From Faecalibacterium sp. (GTDB lineage Bacteria > Bacillota > Clostridia > Oscillospirales > Ruminococcaceae): 57,147 nt of DNA. A program made the position numbers and the translations under genes. The DNA lies in contig JALCRP010000013.1 of the NCBI GenBank assembly GCA_022652735.1, positions 1 to 57,147 of the forward strand, written 5' to 3'. Every line of letters begins with the position of its first letter. The stretch's first letter is position 1. Shown here piece after piece: positions 1 through 8,674 of the stretch. Below the pieces are notes generated by a model, which was given only the letters and a program-made list of their open reading frames with translations, was not told where the DNA came from and did no database searches.

Positions 1-44
1 GAAGTAAGAATCAGGCAATTTCCGAGCGGTGGTTTTTATGGCAA

Positions 45-76
45 AAACCTTGAAATGCCCTTATTTCAAGCCCTTT
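45..76 (-). terminator. Terminator downstream of the rRNA methyltransferase
   Basis: An 8-bp perfect stem (CTTGAAAT / ATTTCAAG, 49-56 and 63-70) is followed on the minus strand by G and a run of T. It lies just past the stop codon of the minus-strand methyltransferase gene. Confidence 0.65.
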
Positions 77-77
77 T

Positions 78-1247
78 TTACGGCTGATTTTCAACCCTTG
101 ACATCAATACTACCGTCTCAACGTGCGCCGTATGCGGGAACATATCTACCGGCCAAATGCGCTTTGCCTGATAGCCGAGCTTCGTCAGCACGGCCAGATC
201 GCGCGACTGTGTTTCGGGGTTGCAGCTGATATACACCACGCGCTGCGGGGCCAGCCGGGCCAGCGCGCGCAGAAATTCCGGCGTCGAGCCTTCACGCGGC
301 GGGTCGAGAAAGACGACATCTGCATGCCGGCCCTCAGCGGCCGCCTGTACAATCCAGCTTGTGGCGTCCTCGGCGTAAAAGCGCGCGTTGGCAATACGGT
401 TGTGCCGCGCGTTGGCAATGGCGTCTTTTACCGCGTCTTCGTTGATTTCCACGCCGGTTACCGCTTTAGCAAAGGGGGCCGCCGTCAGGGCGATTGTGCC
501 CGTGCCGCAGTAGGCGTCCAGCACAGTTTGTGTGCCTGTCAGTGCGGCGGCCTTTATGGCCAAGCGGTACAGTTCTTCCGTCTGCGTAGGGTTCACCTGA
601 TAAAAGCTGCGCGGCCCGATCGAAAACGTGTGCCCCGAAAGCGTATCCAAAATATACCCTTTGCCGAACAAAATGCGGTCATACGGGCCCAGCACTGCGC
701 TGGTTTTGCGGGGATTCACATTTTGTACCGCCGTCGTAACAACGGCGCCGCGGCGCACGGCTTCCTCGCGCAGGGCGCGGACAAAGTTTTTTGCGCCCGG
801 CAAAATCTCCTGTGCCGTAACCAGCACCACCATGATCTCGCCCGTGCCAAAGCCGCGCCGCACCAGCACATGCCGTATCAAGCCCGTACCGCGGTCCTCA
901 TCAAACGCCTCGTAATGGCAGCGGCGCGCGGCCTCTGCCGCCGCGGCGATCACTTGGTTGATCGTTTCGTCCTGTAAAAGGCAATCTACGGCCGGCAACA
1001 CCCGATGGGTGCCCGCCGCATAAATGCCCGCCACAAGCCTGCCGCCCGGGCCGGCGGCAAACGTGGCAATGGCTTTGTTGCGGTAATGCCACGGATCTTT
1101 CATGCCGCGCACCGGCTCTATGGGCGCATAGCATGCCAGCAGCTTTTTCACTGTCTGGCGCTTTGTTTCAAGCTGCTGCGCGTACTCCTGTGAAAGCAGA
1201 GGGCAGCCGCCGCAGTTTTTGGCCTGTAAGGGGCAATTTTTGTTCAT
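78..1247 (-). CDS. rlmD: 23S rRNA (uracil-5)-methyltransferase, RlmD/RlmCD (TrmA superfamily)
   Basis: Predicted SAM-dependent enzyme that makes 5-methyluridine in 23S rRNA. The 389-residue protein starts with a cysteine cluster (C5, C12, C15, with C89 as probable fourth ligand) that fits the [4Fe-4S] site of RlmD. The SAM-binding loop LDAYCGTGT is at 243-251, DPPR at 315-318, the catalytic cysteine in YISCNP at 342, and the base glutamate in HVET near 377. The N-terminal TRAM domain of the E. coli enzyme is absent; the chain begins at the cysteine cluster. Whether it methylates U747, U1939 or both cannot be told from sequence. The ATG follows AGAAGGAG at good spacing. It diverges from the FMN reductase gene. 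Family assignment is firm; the exact site is inference. Confidence 0.93.
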   Translation of the reverse strand: MNKNCPLQAKNCGGCPLLSQEYAQQLETKRQTVKKLLACYAPIEPVRGMKDPWHYRNKAIATFAAGPGGRLVAGIYAAGTHRVLPAVDCLLQDETINQVIAAAAEAARRCHYEAFDEDRGTGLIRHVLVRRGFGTGEIMVVLVTAQEILPGAKNFVRALREEAVRRGAVVTTAVQNVNPRKTSAVLGPYDRILFGKGYILDTLSGHTFSIGPRSFYQVNPTQTEELYRLAIKAAALTGTQTVLDAYCGTGTIALTAAPFAKAVTGVEINEDAVKDAIANARHNRIANARFYAEDATSWIVQAAAEGRHADVVFLDPPREGSTPEFLRALARLAPQRVVYISCNPETQSRDLAVLTKLGYQAKRIWPVDMFPHTAHVETVVLMSRVENQP

Positions 1248-1277
1248 TCTTTTTTCTCCTTCTGTGATCTGCCTTCT

Positions 1278-1286
1278 ATTATAGCA
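1278..1286 (-). promoter_or_regulatory. Extended -10 promoter of the rRNA methyltransferase gene
   Basis: On the minus strand this reads TGCTATAAT, a perfect -10 with the TGn extension, about 30 bases before the ATG. No convincing -35 is visible, as is usual for extended -10 promoters. Confidence 0.6.
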
Positions 1287-1367
1287 TACCTGCGGCGCGC
1301 GGATGCCGAAATCGACGATTTTGCCACCGGCTCAATGCATCTTTGCGTATCTGCCGCTGGACAGAGA

Positions 1368-1376
1368 TGCTATAAT
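1368..1376 (+). promoter_or_regulatory. Extended -10 promoter of the FMN reductase gene
   Basis: TGCTATAAT about 62 bases ahead of the ATG at 1439; same form as the divergent promoter at 1278-1286. No clear -35. Confidence 0.6.
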
Positions 1377-1438
1377 AAAAGAAAAAGGCCGCGGAAATGT
1401 TTTCCCGGCCACATCCGAAAAAGATAAGGGGCGTTTTT

Positions 1439-2059
1439 ATGAAAGTTCTGCTCATCAACGGCAGCCCGCACGAAAAAGGCTGCACCTACACCGCGCTTTC
1501 TCTCGTGGCCGAGCCTCTGCGGGAAAACGGCGTGGAAACCGAAATTTTCTGGCTCGGCAATCAGCCCATCGGCGGCTGCATCGGCTGCGGCGCCTGCGCC
1601 AAAACCGGGCGCTGTGCGTTCGGCGGGCCTGTCAACGAGGCGATCGAAAAAGCACAGGCGGCCGATGGCTTTGTGTTTGGCAGCCCGGTACATTATGCCG
1701 CCGCTTCCGGCAACATGACCTCATTTATGGCGCGCCTTGCGTATGCGGGCGGGCGCACCCTTTGCTACAAGCCGGCCGCCGTCGTCGCCAGCGCGCGCCG
1801 TGCCGGCACCACCTCTACGCTCGATCAACTTGCCAAATATCCCGAGTTCTTCCACATGCCGCTTGTTTCGGGCAGCTATTGGCCAATGCTGCACGGCAAT
1901 ACGCCCGCCGAGGCCCTGCGCGACGAAGAGGGCTGCGCCGTGATGCGGGAGCTTGGCCGCAACATGGCGTGGCTTTTGCGCTGCATCGAGGCGGGCAAGG
2001 CCGCCGGCATTGCGCACCCCGAAAACCCGCCCCGCCCGAAAACAAACTTTATCCGCTGA
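1439..2059 (+). CDS. Flavodoxin-fold NAD(P)H-dependent FMN reductase
   Basis: A 206-residue flavodoxin-like protein. The N-terminal strand and phosphate loop MKVLLINGSPHEKG is typical of the NADPH-dependent FMN reductase/WrbA group. A cysteine-rich stretch around residues 41-55 (GGCIGCGAC, then a further Cys) is typical of the anaerobe members annotated as flavodoxin family proteins, followed by the FMN-contact segment FGSPVHYAAASG. It probably passes electrons from NAD(P)H through FMN to an unidentified acceptor. I chose the ATG at 1439, preceded by AAGGGG, over an upstream in-frame ATG at 1397 that would add 14 non-conserved residues. A strong hairpin follows, so it seems monocistronic. The substrate is unknown. 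Confidence 0.85.
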   Translation: MKVLLINGSPHEKGCTYTALSLVAEPLRENGVETEIFWLGNQPIGGCIGCGACAKTGRCAFGGPVNEAIEKAQAADGFVFGSPVHYAAASGNMTSFMARLAYAGGRTLCYKPAAVVASARRAGTTSTLDQLAKYPEFFHMPLVSGSYWPMLHGNTPAEALRDEEGCAVMRELGRNMAWLLRCIEAGKAAGIAHPENPPRPKTNFIR

Positions 2060-2091
2060 TACCGGCGCGGCCGAAAAAAATATCTGCATGG

Positions 2092-2122
2092 GCCGCCGCG
2101 CAAAAAGCGCGGCGGCTTTTTT
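2092..2122 (+). terminator. Rho-independent terminator after the FMN reductase gene
   Basis: GC-rich 10-bp stem GCCGCCGCGC / GCGCGGCGGC with an AAAAA loop followed by TTTTTT. Confidence 0.9.
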
Positions 2123-2271
2123 GTCCAAGCCGTTTTTTTGCTTTTCCGCGGCCTTTTCCGGCTTCTTTCAAAAAGCGCGGCGGTGCGCCGCGCGCAACAA
2201 AGCTCCTTTCCTCGCATAAGCTGTGATAGGCCATCGCAGGCCAAAATTCGCAGTAAGGAGAGGAGCTTATC

Positions 2272-2811
2272 ATGTCATTCAAAGACAGCCAGACGTATAA
2301 AAATCTCCAAACGGCTTTGGCCGGGGAGGAAAAGGCCGGCGGCAAATATCGTGTTTACGCCGAGATCGCGCGCAACGACGGCTACGAGCAGATCGCCAAC
2401 ATTTTCGAGGAAACCGCCGGCAACGAGCGCGAGCACGCCGAGATCTGGATCAAACAGCTGCACTGCGGCGATACCACCTCCACGCTGGACAATCTCCGCG
2501 ATGCCGCCGCCGGCGAACAGTACGAGTGGACTACGATGTATAAGGATTTTGCCGATACCGCCAAGGCCGAGGGCTATGGTGAGATCGCGCGCCTGTTCAC
2601 CGAAGTGGGCGAGATCGAATCTCAGCACGAAGAGCGGTATACCAAGCTTGCCGACAACATCGAAAACGGCGAAGTATTCTGCAAGCCGGGCGCGCAGGTA
2701 TGGATCTGCATGGTATGCGGCCATGTCACCTACGGTGACTGTGCGCCGGATATTTGCCCCGTCTGCGGCAACACGAAAGCGTTTGCCGAGCTGAAAGCCG
2801 AAAACTACTAA
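2272..2811 (+). CDS. rbr: Rubrerythrin
   Basis: Non-haem di-iron peroxidase that reduces H2O2 in anaerobes. The 179-residue protein has the classic order: a four-helix ferritin-like domain with E20, the E52-x-x-H55 motif, E82/E85 and a second E116-x-x-H119, then a C-terminal rubredoxin-like domain with C146-x-x-C149 and C162-x-x-C165 for the Fe(Cys)4 centre. All expected ligands are present. The start follows AAGGAGAGGAG. It is flanked by terminators and appears to be its own transcription unit. Known family role is oxidative-stress defence with electrons from NADH via rubredoxin-type partners; the neighbouring FMN reductase could be a donor, but that is only a guess. Confidence 0.97.
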   Translation: MSFKDSQTYKNLQTALAGEEKAGGKYRVYAEIARNDGYEQIANIFEETAGNEREHAEIWIKQLHCGDTTSTLDNLRDAAAGEQYEWTTMYKDFADTAKAEGYGEIARLFTEVGEIESQHEERYTKLADNIENGEVFCKPGAQVWICMVCGHVTYGDCAPDICPVCGNTKAFAELKAENY

Positions 2812-2831
2812 TCTCCCCGTTTTCCGCCCCT

Positions 2832-2880
2832 GCGCATTCGGTACTTTTTGCACAAAAAAAGGCGCCGAATGCGCTTTTTA
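2832..2880 (+). terminator. Terminator after rubrerythrin
   Basis: Stem GCGCATTCGG / CCGAATGCGC (10 bp) around a 23-base A/T-rich loop, followed by TTTTTA. Confidence 0.8.
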
Positions 2881-2935
2881 TTTTGCCTTGGATATGCTAA
2901 ACTTGCCTTAAAAGAAAGCATTGCGGAGGTTTAGT

Positions 2936-5338
2936 ATGGAAACTTTCCCGTGGAACGAAGGCTGGCGCTTTACGCCCGCTTTTTCCGACGCTCTGGCCCA
3001 GAATGCCCCGTACCCCGGCGCGCTGGAGGCGGTGCGCATTCCGCATACCGTTAAGCAGCTGCCCTATAACTATGCCAATGAAAAAGAGTATCAGATGGTT
3101 TCCGGCTATCGGCGCGAATTTGATGTGCCGGAAAACTGGCGCGGCAAGCGGGTTTTGCTGCGCTTCGGGGCCGTGGCGCACGAGGCTGTTATTTTTTGCA
3201 ACGGCAAAGAGGTTGCGCGCCATGCCTGCGGCTATACCGCGTTTACGGCCGATTTGTCGGCGGCGCTTTTGTATGGCGGGCACAATGTCGTCGCTGTGCG
3301 GTGCGACAGCCGCGAAAGCTTGGATGTGCCGCCCTTTGGCCTTGTGATCGACTATATGACCTACGGCGGCATCTACCGCGGCGTTACGCTTACCGTAAAG
3401 GATTCCGTCGGTTTGGACGATGTTTTCATCACGGCGGGCGCCGACGGCGGCTTCCATATTTACCCCACGGTTTCGGGCGAAGCCGTCGGCTGTGCGCTGC
3501 GCGCCGATGTCACCGGCCCTGACGGCCGCGCGGCAGGCCACTTTTCCGGCACGGCCACCTCTCCGCTTTCCGGCGCGGTGCCGGGCGCGGCGGTATGGTC
3601 GCCCGAGCAACCCATGCTGTATACGTTCACGCTTTCGCTGGTGCGCCTGGGCGAGGGCGGCCTGCCGGACCGTGTGCTGGAAGAAAAGCGCCTGCGCGTC
3701 GGCTTCCGCACGATTGATTTTCGTGCCGACGGGCTGTATCTCAACGGCCGCCGCATTGTGCTGCGCGGGCTGGACCGCCATCAAAGTTGGCCCTATCAGG
3801 GCTATGCCATGCCCGACAGCCTTCAGCGGCTGGATGCCGAACTGCTGAAAAACACGCTTGGCTGCAACGCCGTGCGCACCAGCCATTACCCCCAAAGCCA
3901 TGCCTTTTTGGATGCCTGCGACGAGCTGGGCCTTTTGGTATTTACGGAAATGCCGGGCTGGCAGCATATCGGCGGCGACGCTTGGAAACAGCAGGCGATC
4001 GCCAACTGCCGCGAGATGATCCTCGAATACCGCAACCATCCCAGCATCTTTTTGTGGGGTGTGCGCATCAACGAAAGCGCCGATGATGATGCCTTCTATC
4101 AGGCCACAAACGAGCTGGCCCATCGCCTTGACCCCACCCGCCCCACGGGCGGGGTGCGCTGCATCAAACACAGCCATTGCTTTGAGGATGTGTACACCTA
4201 CAACGATTTTGTGCACACCGGCAAAAACCCCGGCTGCGAGCCGAAACGTGCCGTCACAAGCGATCTGCGCAAAGGCTATCTCATCAGCGAGCACAATGGC
4301 CACATGTACCCCACTAAGGCGTTCGACTGGGAAGAGAAGCGTCTGGAACATGCGCTGCGCCACGCCCGCGTGTTAAACGATTCTCTGCTGCAAAAAGACA
4401 TTGCCGGCAGTTTCGGCTGGTGCATGTTCGACTATAATACCCATAAGGATTTTGGCAGCGGCGACCGTATCTGCTATCACGGCGTTATGGATATGTTCCG
4501 CAACCCGAAGCTGGCCGCCGCCGTTTACGCCAGCCAAAAGCCCGTACAATCCGACGCCGACTGTGTGCTCGCGCTTTCGAGCACGATGGACATCGGCGAA
4601 CATCCGGGCGGCGCGCTGGGCGATGTCTGGGCCTTTACCAACGCCGACTGTGTAAACCTTTATAAAAACGATGAATTTGTGGCGGCTTTTTTGCCCGACC
4701 GCAAGGGCCGCTTTTCCGCGCTGGCGCATCCGCCCATCGCCATCGACGATGTGGTGGGCTGCCTTTTGGAAAAGCACGAGGGCTTTTCCCATGCGGAATC
4801 CGAAACGGCGAAGGAATGCCTGCGCGCCGTGGCAAAGTACGGCCAAAATGCGCTGCCGCCCCAATATTTGGCGAAGCTCGGCGCGCTGATGATAAAAAAG
4901 CATCTTACGATGGCCGACGCCACGCGCCTGTATGGCACGTATGTGGCTAACTGGGGCGGCAAAGCCATCCAATACCGCTTTGATGCTGTTGTGGACGGCC
5001 GCGTCGTAAAATCCGTTGTCAAGGAGCCTGTAGCGGATGTTTTCCTCGAGGCAAAAGCGCTGAACCCGCATCTTTGCGATGGCCCGACGTGGGATTGTGC
5101 CGCCATTTCGCTGCGCGCCGTCGATCAAAACGGCAACACGCTGCCCTACTGCGGCGAGGCCGTCACCGTCACGGCCGAAGGGCCTTTGCAGGTGCTGGGG
5201 CCTTGCATTATTCCGCTGCGCGGCGGGATGGCCGGGGCATACCTCGCCACACAAGGCGCGGCGGGCACTGCCCTTATAACCTGCACGATGCCGGGCGCGG
5301 CGCCTGTACGCCTTACGCTGGAAATCGCCAAGGGCTAA
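2936..5338 (+). CDS. Glycoside hydrolase family 2, probable beta-galactosidase
   Basis: An 800-residue GH2 enzyme. It has an N-terminal jelly-roll sugar-binding domain (about 1-165), an immunoglobulin-like domain (about 165-265), and a TIM barrel with the GH2 signature RTSHYPQS, the acid/base glutamate in RINES (E380) and the probable nucleophile in ISEHNG (E452). C-terminal beta domains follow. No signal peptide is seen, so it should act in the cytoplasm. Start at 2936 is set by GGAGG seven bases upstream; a TTG five codons earlier overlaps that site and is unlikely. It is 48 bases upstream of a GH36 alpha-galactosidase, so the pair probably cleaves beta- and alpha-linked galactose of plant or raffinose-type oligosaccharides. 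No transporter or regulator is adjacent. Beta-galactosidase is the likeliest activity, but GH2 also includes glucuronidases and mannosidases. Confidence 0.9.
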   Translation: METFPWNEGWRFTPAFSDALAQNAPYPGALEAVRIPHTVKQLPYNYANEKEYQMVSGYRREFDVPENWRGKRVLLRFGAVAHEAVIFCNGKEVARHACGYTAFTADLSAALLYGGHNVVAVRCDSRESLDVPPFGLVIDYMTYGGIYRGVTLTVKDSVGLDDVFITAGADGGFHIYPTVSGEAVGCALRADVTGPDGRAAGHFSGTATSPLSGAVPGAAVWSPEQPMLYTFTLSLVRLGEGGLPDRVLEEKRLRVGFRTIDFRADGLYLNGRRIVLRGLDRHQSWPYQGYAMPDSLQRLDAELLKNTLGCNAVRTSHYPQSHAFLDACDELGLLVFTEMPGWQHIGGDAWKQQAIANCREMILEYRNHPSIFLWGVRINESADDDAFYQATNELAHRLDPTRPTGGVRCIKHSHCFEDVYTYNDFVHTGKNPGCEPKRAVTSDLRKGYLISEHNGHMYPTKAFDWEEKRLEHALRHARVLNDSLLQKDIAGSFGWCMFDYNTHKDFGSGDRICYHGVMDMFRNPKLAAAVYASQKPVQSDADCVLALSSTMDIGEHPGGALGDVWAFTNADCVNLYKNDEFVAAFLPDRKGRFSALAHPPIAIDDVVGCLLEKHEGFSHAESETAKECLRAVAKYGQNALPPQYLAKLGALMIKKHLTMADATRLYGTYVANWGGKAIQYRFDAVVDGRVVKSVVKEPVADVFLEAKALNPHLCDGPTWDCAAISLRAVDQNGNTLPYCGEAVTVTAEGPLQVLGPCIIPLRGGMAGAYLATQGAAGTALITCTMPGAAPVRLTLEIAKG

Positions 5339-5386
5339 GCTTTTGCCCTGCCGAAACGTGCGCTAAAACGCCAAAGGAGAAACGCT

Positions 5387-7819
5387 ATGTCGGAAAGAAT
5401 CGAAACCCTCGGAAGCCTTTATGCGCTGCATACCGCGCACACGAGCTATCTGTTTCGCATCGCGGAAAGCGGCCATGTGCAGCATTTGTACTATGGCCCG
5501 CGCCTGCCCGTTACGGCGGGCCTTGCCGATGCCATCACGCCGAAAACGCCGTGCATCCCGGGCTGCGCCGTCAGCTACTCGGAAAAGTTTCCTGCTTTAT
5601 GCATGGATCGTTTTTGCGGCGAAGTTTCCTCCGAGGGCAAGGGCGATTTTGGCGCGCCGTTTGTTTCGCTTGTGCGCGCAAACGGTGTACGCACTTGTGA
5701 TTTCGTGTTCGACCACGCCGAAACGCCCGCCGAAACGCCTGTGCTTGCCGGCCTGCCCGGCGCGTATGACGCCGATGCCGTGCTTGTGCTGGCGCTGCAC
5801 GACGCCGACGAGCCTGCCCTGATGCTGGAACTCACGTATGCGGTTTTTGCCGATACGGATGTTATCACGCGCGCGGCGCGGCTGATAAACGGCACCGAAG
5901 CCACCCTTACGCTGACGAAGCTTTCAAGCGCGCAGCTCGATTTTGCTGACAGCGATTTTGTGTTTACCGATTTTACCGGCGCATGGGCCGACGAGATGCA
6001 CCGCTGCGATACCGTGCTAAGCGGAAATTCGGCCGTATGCGAAAGCCGTACGGGCGCCTCGTCAAACCGCGCAAACCCGTTTACGATGCTGGCGCGCCCG
6101 GGCGCAACCGAAACGGCCGGCGAAGTGTACGGCATGAACCTTTTATACTCCGGCAGCCACCGCACAGTGGCGCAAAGCGGCCCTTACGGCCGCCTGCGCT
6201 GGCAGGCAGGAATTCAGCCGGACGGTTTTTCGTGGGCCGTGCCCGCAGGCGAAGCGTTTGCCGCGCCCGAGGCTGTTTTGTGCTATTCTCAGGCGGGTTA
6301 CGGCACGCTTTCGCGCCAAATGCAGGCTTTTGTGCGCCGCCATATCGTGCGCGGCGTTTGGCGCGACAAGCCGCGCCCTGTGCTGCTCAACAGCTGGGAG
6401 GCCTGCTATTTCAAGTTTGACGAAGCCAAGCTGCTGCGCCTCGCGAAAGCCGGGGCCGAATGCGGCATCGAGCTGTTTGTGCTGGACGACGGCTGGTTTG
6501 GCCACCGCGACGACGACCATACTTCCCTCGGCGATTGGGATGTGAACATCAAAAAGCTGCCGCACGGCCTAACGGGCCTTGCGGATAAGGTTGAGGCGAT
6601 GGGGATGCGCTTCGGGCTATGGGTCGAGCCGGAGATGATTAGCGTGGAAAGCGCGCTGTACAAAGCCCATCCCGATTGGGCGATGGCCGCGCCGGGCCGT
6701 GCCCACAGCGAGGGCCGCAATCAGCGTATCCTTGATTTGTGCAACCCCGCCGTGCGCAATTTCCTGAAGGAAAAGCTTGAGGAGGTATTTTCCTCGGCCA
6801 AAATCTCCTATGTTAAGTGGGATATGAACCGCTGCTTTTCGGATGTATACAGCCCATATCTCGGCGCCGCGCGGCAGGGCGAAACGGCCCACCGCTATAT
6901 CCTCGGGCTGTATGAAGTTATTTCTTACCTGACCGAAAAGTTCCCGGATATTTTATTTGAAAGCTGCGCTTCGGGCGGCAACCGCGGCGATTTGGGCCTG
7001 CTTTGCTATATGCCGCAGTTTTGGGCCAGCGATAATACCGACGCTGTGTGCCGTGCTTCCACCCAGATGGGCTACAGCTACGGCTATCCGCTCTCGGCGC
7101 TGGGGTGCCATGTTTCCGCCTGCCCGAACCATCAAACCCTGCGCGTCACCTCGCTGGATACACGCTTTGCCGTGGCGGTGTGCGGCGCGCTTGGGTATGA
7201 GATGGACTTTACCGAGCTTTCGGCCGAGGAAAAGAAAGAGATCTCAGCCCAAATTGCCCTGTATAAGCAGCTGCGCCCGTGGCTGCAATATGCGGCCTAC
7301 TACCGCGTGGAGGGCGGCCTAAACGCCCCGCTTACGGCGGGCGGTGCCCTTTCGGCGGCAGGTGGGGTTCTGCCGCGCATCCGCTTTTGTGCCGTCTCGT
7401 CCGATCAGGAGCATGCGCTTGCTGTCGATTTGCAGCTGCTGCAAAACGTCAGCGGCCGGGCCGAGCGCTACTGTGTGCCCGGCCTTGTGCCCGAGCGTTT
7501 GTACCGTTTCCATAAGGAGGCCGCGCCCGTCGATATTCGCCCGTTCGGCAGCCTTGTCAACGCGATCAGCCCCGTGCACGTCAAGCCGGGCGGCATGCTG
7601 CACAAGGTTGCGGCACAGTTTTGGCATCTTCCCGGCGACAGCGAAGATGCCGTGCTTTCGGGCGCGGCGCTGGCCTCGGCCGGGGCGGCGCTTTGCCCCG
7701 CCTATACGGGCACGGGCTATGCCGAGGGCATTAAGTACCTGCCCGATTTTGGCAGCCGGCTGTATTTTATTGACCGCGCGCCCGAGGCCTTGCCCGAAAG
7801 CACCGCCTCGGCGGAATAA
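5387..7819 (+). CDS. Alpha-galactosidase, glycoside hydrolase family 36
   Basis: Hydrolyses terminal alpha-1,6-galactose (raffinose, melibiose, stachyose). The 810-residue length fits bacterial GH36. It has an N-terminal beta-supersandwich (about 1-320), then a TIM barrel with the family signatures LLNSWEA, FVLDDGWFG and GLWVEPEM. The nucleophile is the Asp of VKWDMNR (D479), the acid/base is the Asp of FWASDNTD (D549), and ESCASGG lies between them. A small C-terminal beta domain ends the chain. No secretion signal is seen, so uptake of oligosaccharides is implied. The ATG follows AAAGGAG. It is co-transcribed with the GH2 gene and ends before a two-way terminator. All catalytic residues are intact. 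Confidence 0.96.
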   Translation: MSERIETLGSLYALHTAHTSYLFRIAESGHVQHLYYGPRLPVTAGLADAITPKTPCIPGCAVSYSEKFPALCMDRFCGEVSSEGKGDFGAPFVSLVRANGVRTCDFVFDHAETPAETPVLAGLPGAYDADAVLVLALHDADEPALMLELTYAVFADTDVITRAARLINGTEATLTLTKLSSAQLDFADSDFVFTDFTGAWADEMHRCDTVLSGNSAVCESRTGASSNRANPFTMLARPGATETAGEVYGMNLLYSGSHRTVAQSGPYGRLRWQAGIQPDGFSWAVPAGEAFAAPEAVLCYSQAGYGTLSRQMQAFVRRHIVRGVWRDKPRPVLLNSWEACYFKFDEAKLLRLAKAGAECGIELFVLDDGWFGHRDDDHTSLGDWDVNIKKLPHGLTGLADKVEAMGMRFGLWVEPEMISVESALYKAHPDWAMAAPGRAHSEGRNQRILDLCNPAVRNFLKEKLEEVFSSAKISYVKWDMNRCFSDVYSPYLGAARQGETAHRYILGLYEVISYLTEKFPDILFESCASGGNRGDLGLLCYMPQFWASDNTDAVCRASTQMGYSYGYPLSALGCHVSACPNHQTLRVTSLDTRFAVAVCGALGYEMDFTELSAEEKKEISAQIALYKQLRPWLQYAAYYRVEGGLNAPLTAGGALSAAGGVLPRIRFCAVSSDQEHALAVDLQLLQNVSGRAERYCVPGLVPERLYRFHKEAAPVDIRPFGSLVNAISPVHVKPGGMLHKVAAQFWHLPGDSEDAVLSGAALASAGAALCPAYTGTGYAEGIKYLPDFGSRLYFIDRAPEALPESTASAE

Positions 7820-7887
7820 GCGGCTGTGCGGCAAGTTTTGCCGCGAAAGCCGCCCTGCGCTTTTCCGTGCAACTATGATTTATGAAA

Positions 7888-7930
7888 AAATCCCCCGTGC
7901 AAAACAGCACAGGGGATTTCTTTTATCTTT
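7888..7930. terminator. Two-way terminator between GH36 and the TVP38-like gene
   Basis: AAATCCCC-C-GTGC (7888-7900) pairs with GCAC-A-GGGGATTT (7907-7919). T-rich sequence follows on the plus strand and an A-run precedes it, so it can stop both convergent genes. Confidence 0.85.
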
Positions 7931-7968
7931 TGAGGGCCGCCGCACGGGCCGTTTTATCCCGTCCGCGT

Positions 7969-8568
7969 TTACAGGCCGTTTTTCTTGCGTACCTTGACAG
8001 AGACGGCATACAGCGCCAAGATCAGCGCAACCGCCAGCACAATAAACAGCGGGTTATCCAGCGCCTCGACGCAGGATTTCCCAAATAAAGCCAGCAGAGA
8101 GATCATAATCAGCTTTGCGCCGTACATGGTGAGCAGATATTTTTTAGGGGCAAAATCTGAAATGCCGAACGCGAAATTGACAAAAGACGACGGCGTAAAC
8201 GGCAAAATGGCGATCAAAAACAGCGCCGCCGGGTTAAATCCGTTCACCCAGTCACGCGCCTTTTTCACTTTTTCGCTGCGCTCGGCCCAGCGCACAAATG
8301 CTTTTTTGAATACGAGCCGGAAAAATAGAAATACGATCGTGCACCCAACACAGGTGCCTACCCAGCTGTATAAAAGCCCCCACAGCGCGCCGTGGCCGGC
8401 CACATTCAAGGTTACGATCGCCACCAGTGGAAGCGCCGGGATCAGCGATTCCAGCGCCGCCAGCGCGATGGGGACGAGTGGCCCGAGATTTTGAAAGGCA
8501 TCCAATATGCCTTCCCAGAAGGCCAGCGATGTGAACAGTGCATACCATTCAGCCAGTTGGGCGCTCAT
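7969..8568 (-). CDS. TVP38/TMEM64 (VTT/DedA-like) membrane protein
   Basis: A 199-residue polytopic membrane protein with about five hydrophobic segments. The central region, with a G-rich re-entrant part and the conserved ILPFTPSSFVNFAFG-type loop (residues 131-145), matches the VTT/SNARE-associated domain of TVP38/TMEM64 and DedA proteins. Family members are linked to lipid flipping or membrane homeostasis; the cargo here is unknown. The C-terminus is basic (KVRKKNG), consistent with a cytoplasmic end. It ends at the hairpin shared with the GH36 gene. The two genes upstream on the same strand (exonuclease, HAD phosphatase) are 100 bases apart and not obviously related in function. Confidence 0.8.
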   Translation of the reverse strand: MSAQLAEWYALFTSLAFWEGILDAFQNLGPLVPIALAALESLIPALPLVAIVTLNVAGHGALWGLLYSWVGTCVGCTIVFLFFRLVFKKAFVRWAERSEKVKKARDWVNGFNPAALFLIAILPFTPSSFVNFAFGISDFAPKKYLLTMYGAKLIMISLLALFGKSCVEALDNPLFIVLAVALILALYAVSVKVRKKNGL

Positions 8569-8674
8569 ACATTTGCCTCGAATTTCCTTGTGTGAATGTT
8601 CTTCTCCCTATAATACGATAAAAAGCCTGTGATATTATCATATTACCCGCATTCTTTTTCCCTATTATGAAAAT

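Noticed and set aside
2897-4363. 488-codon open frame opposite the GH2 gene
   Set aside because: It is antisense to a clear enzyme with intact motifs; long antisense frames are common in GC-rich DNA.
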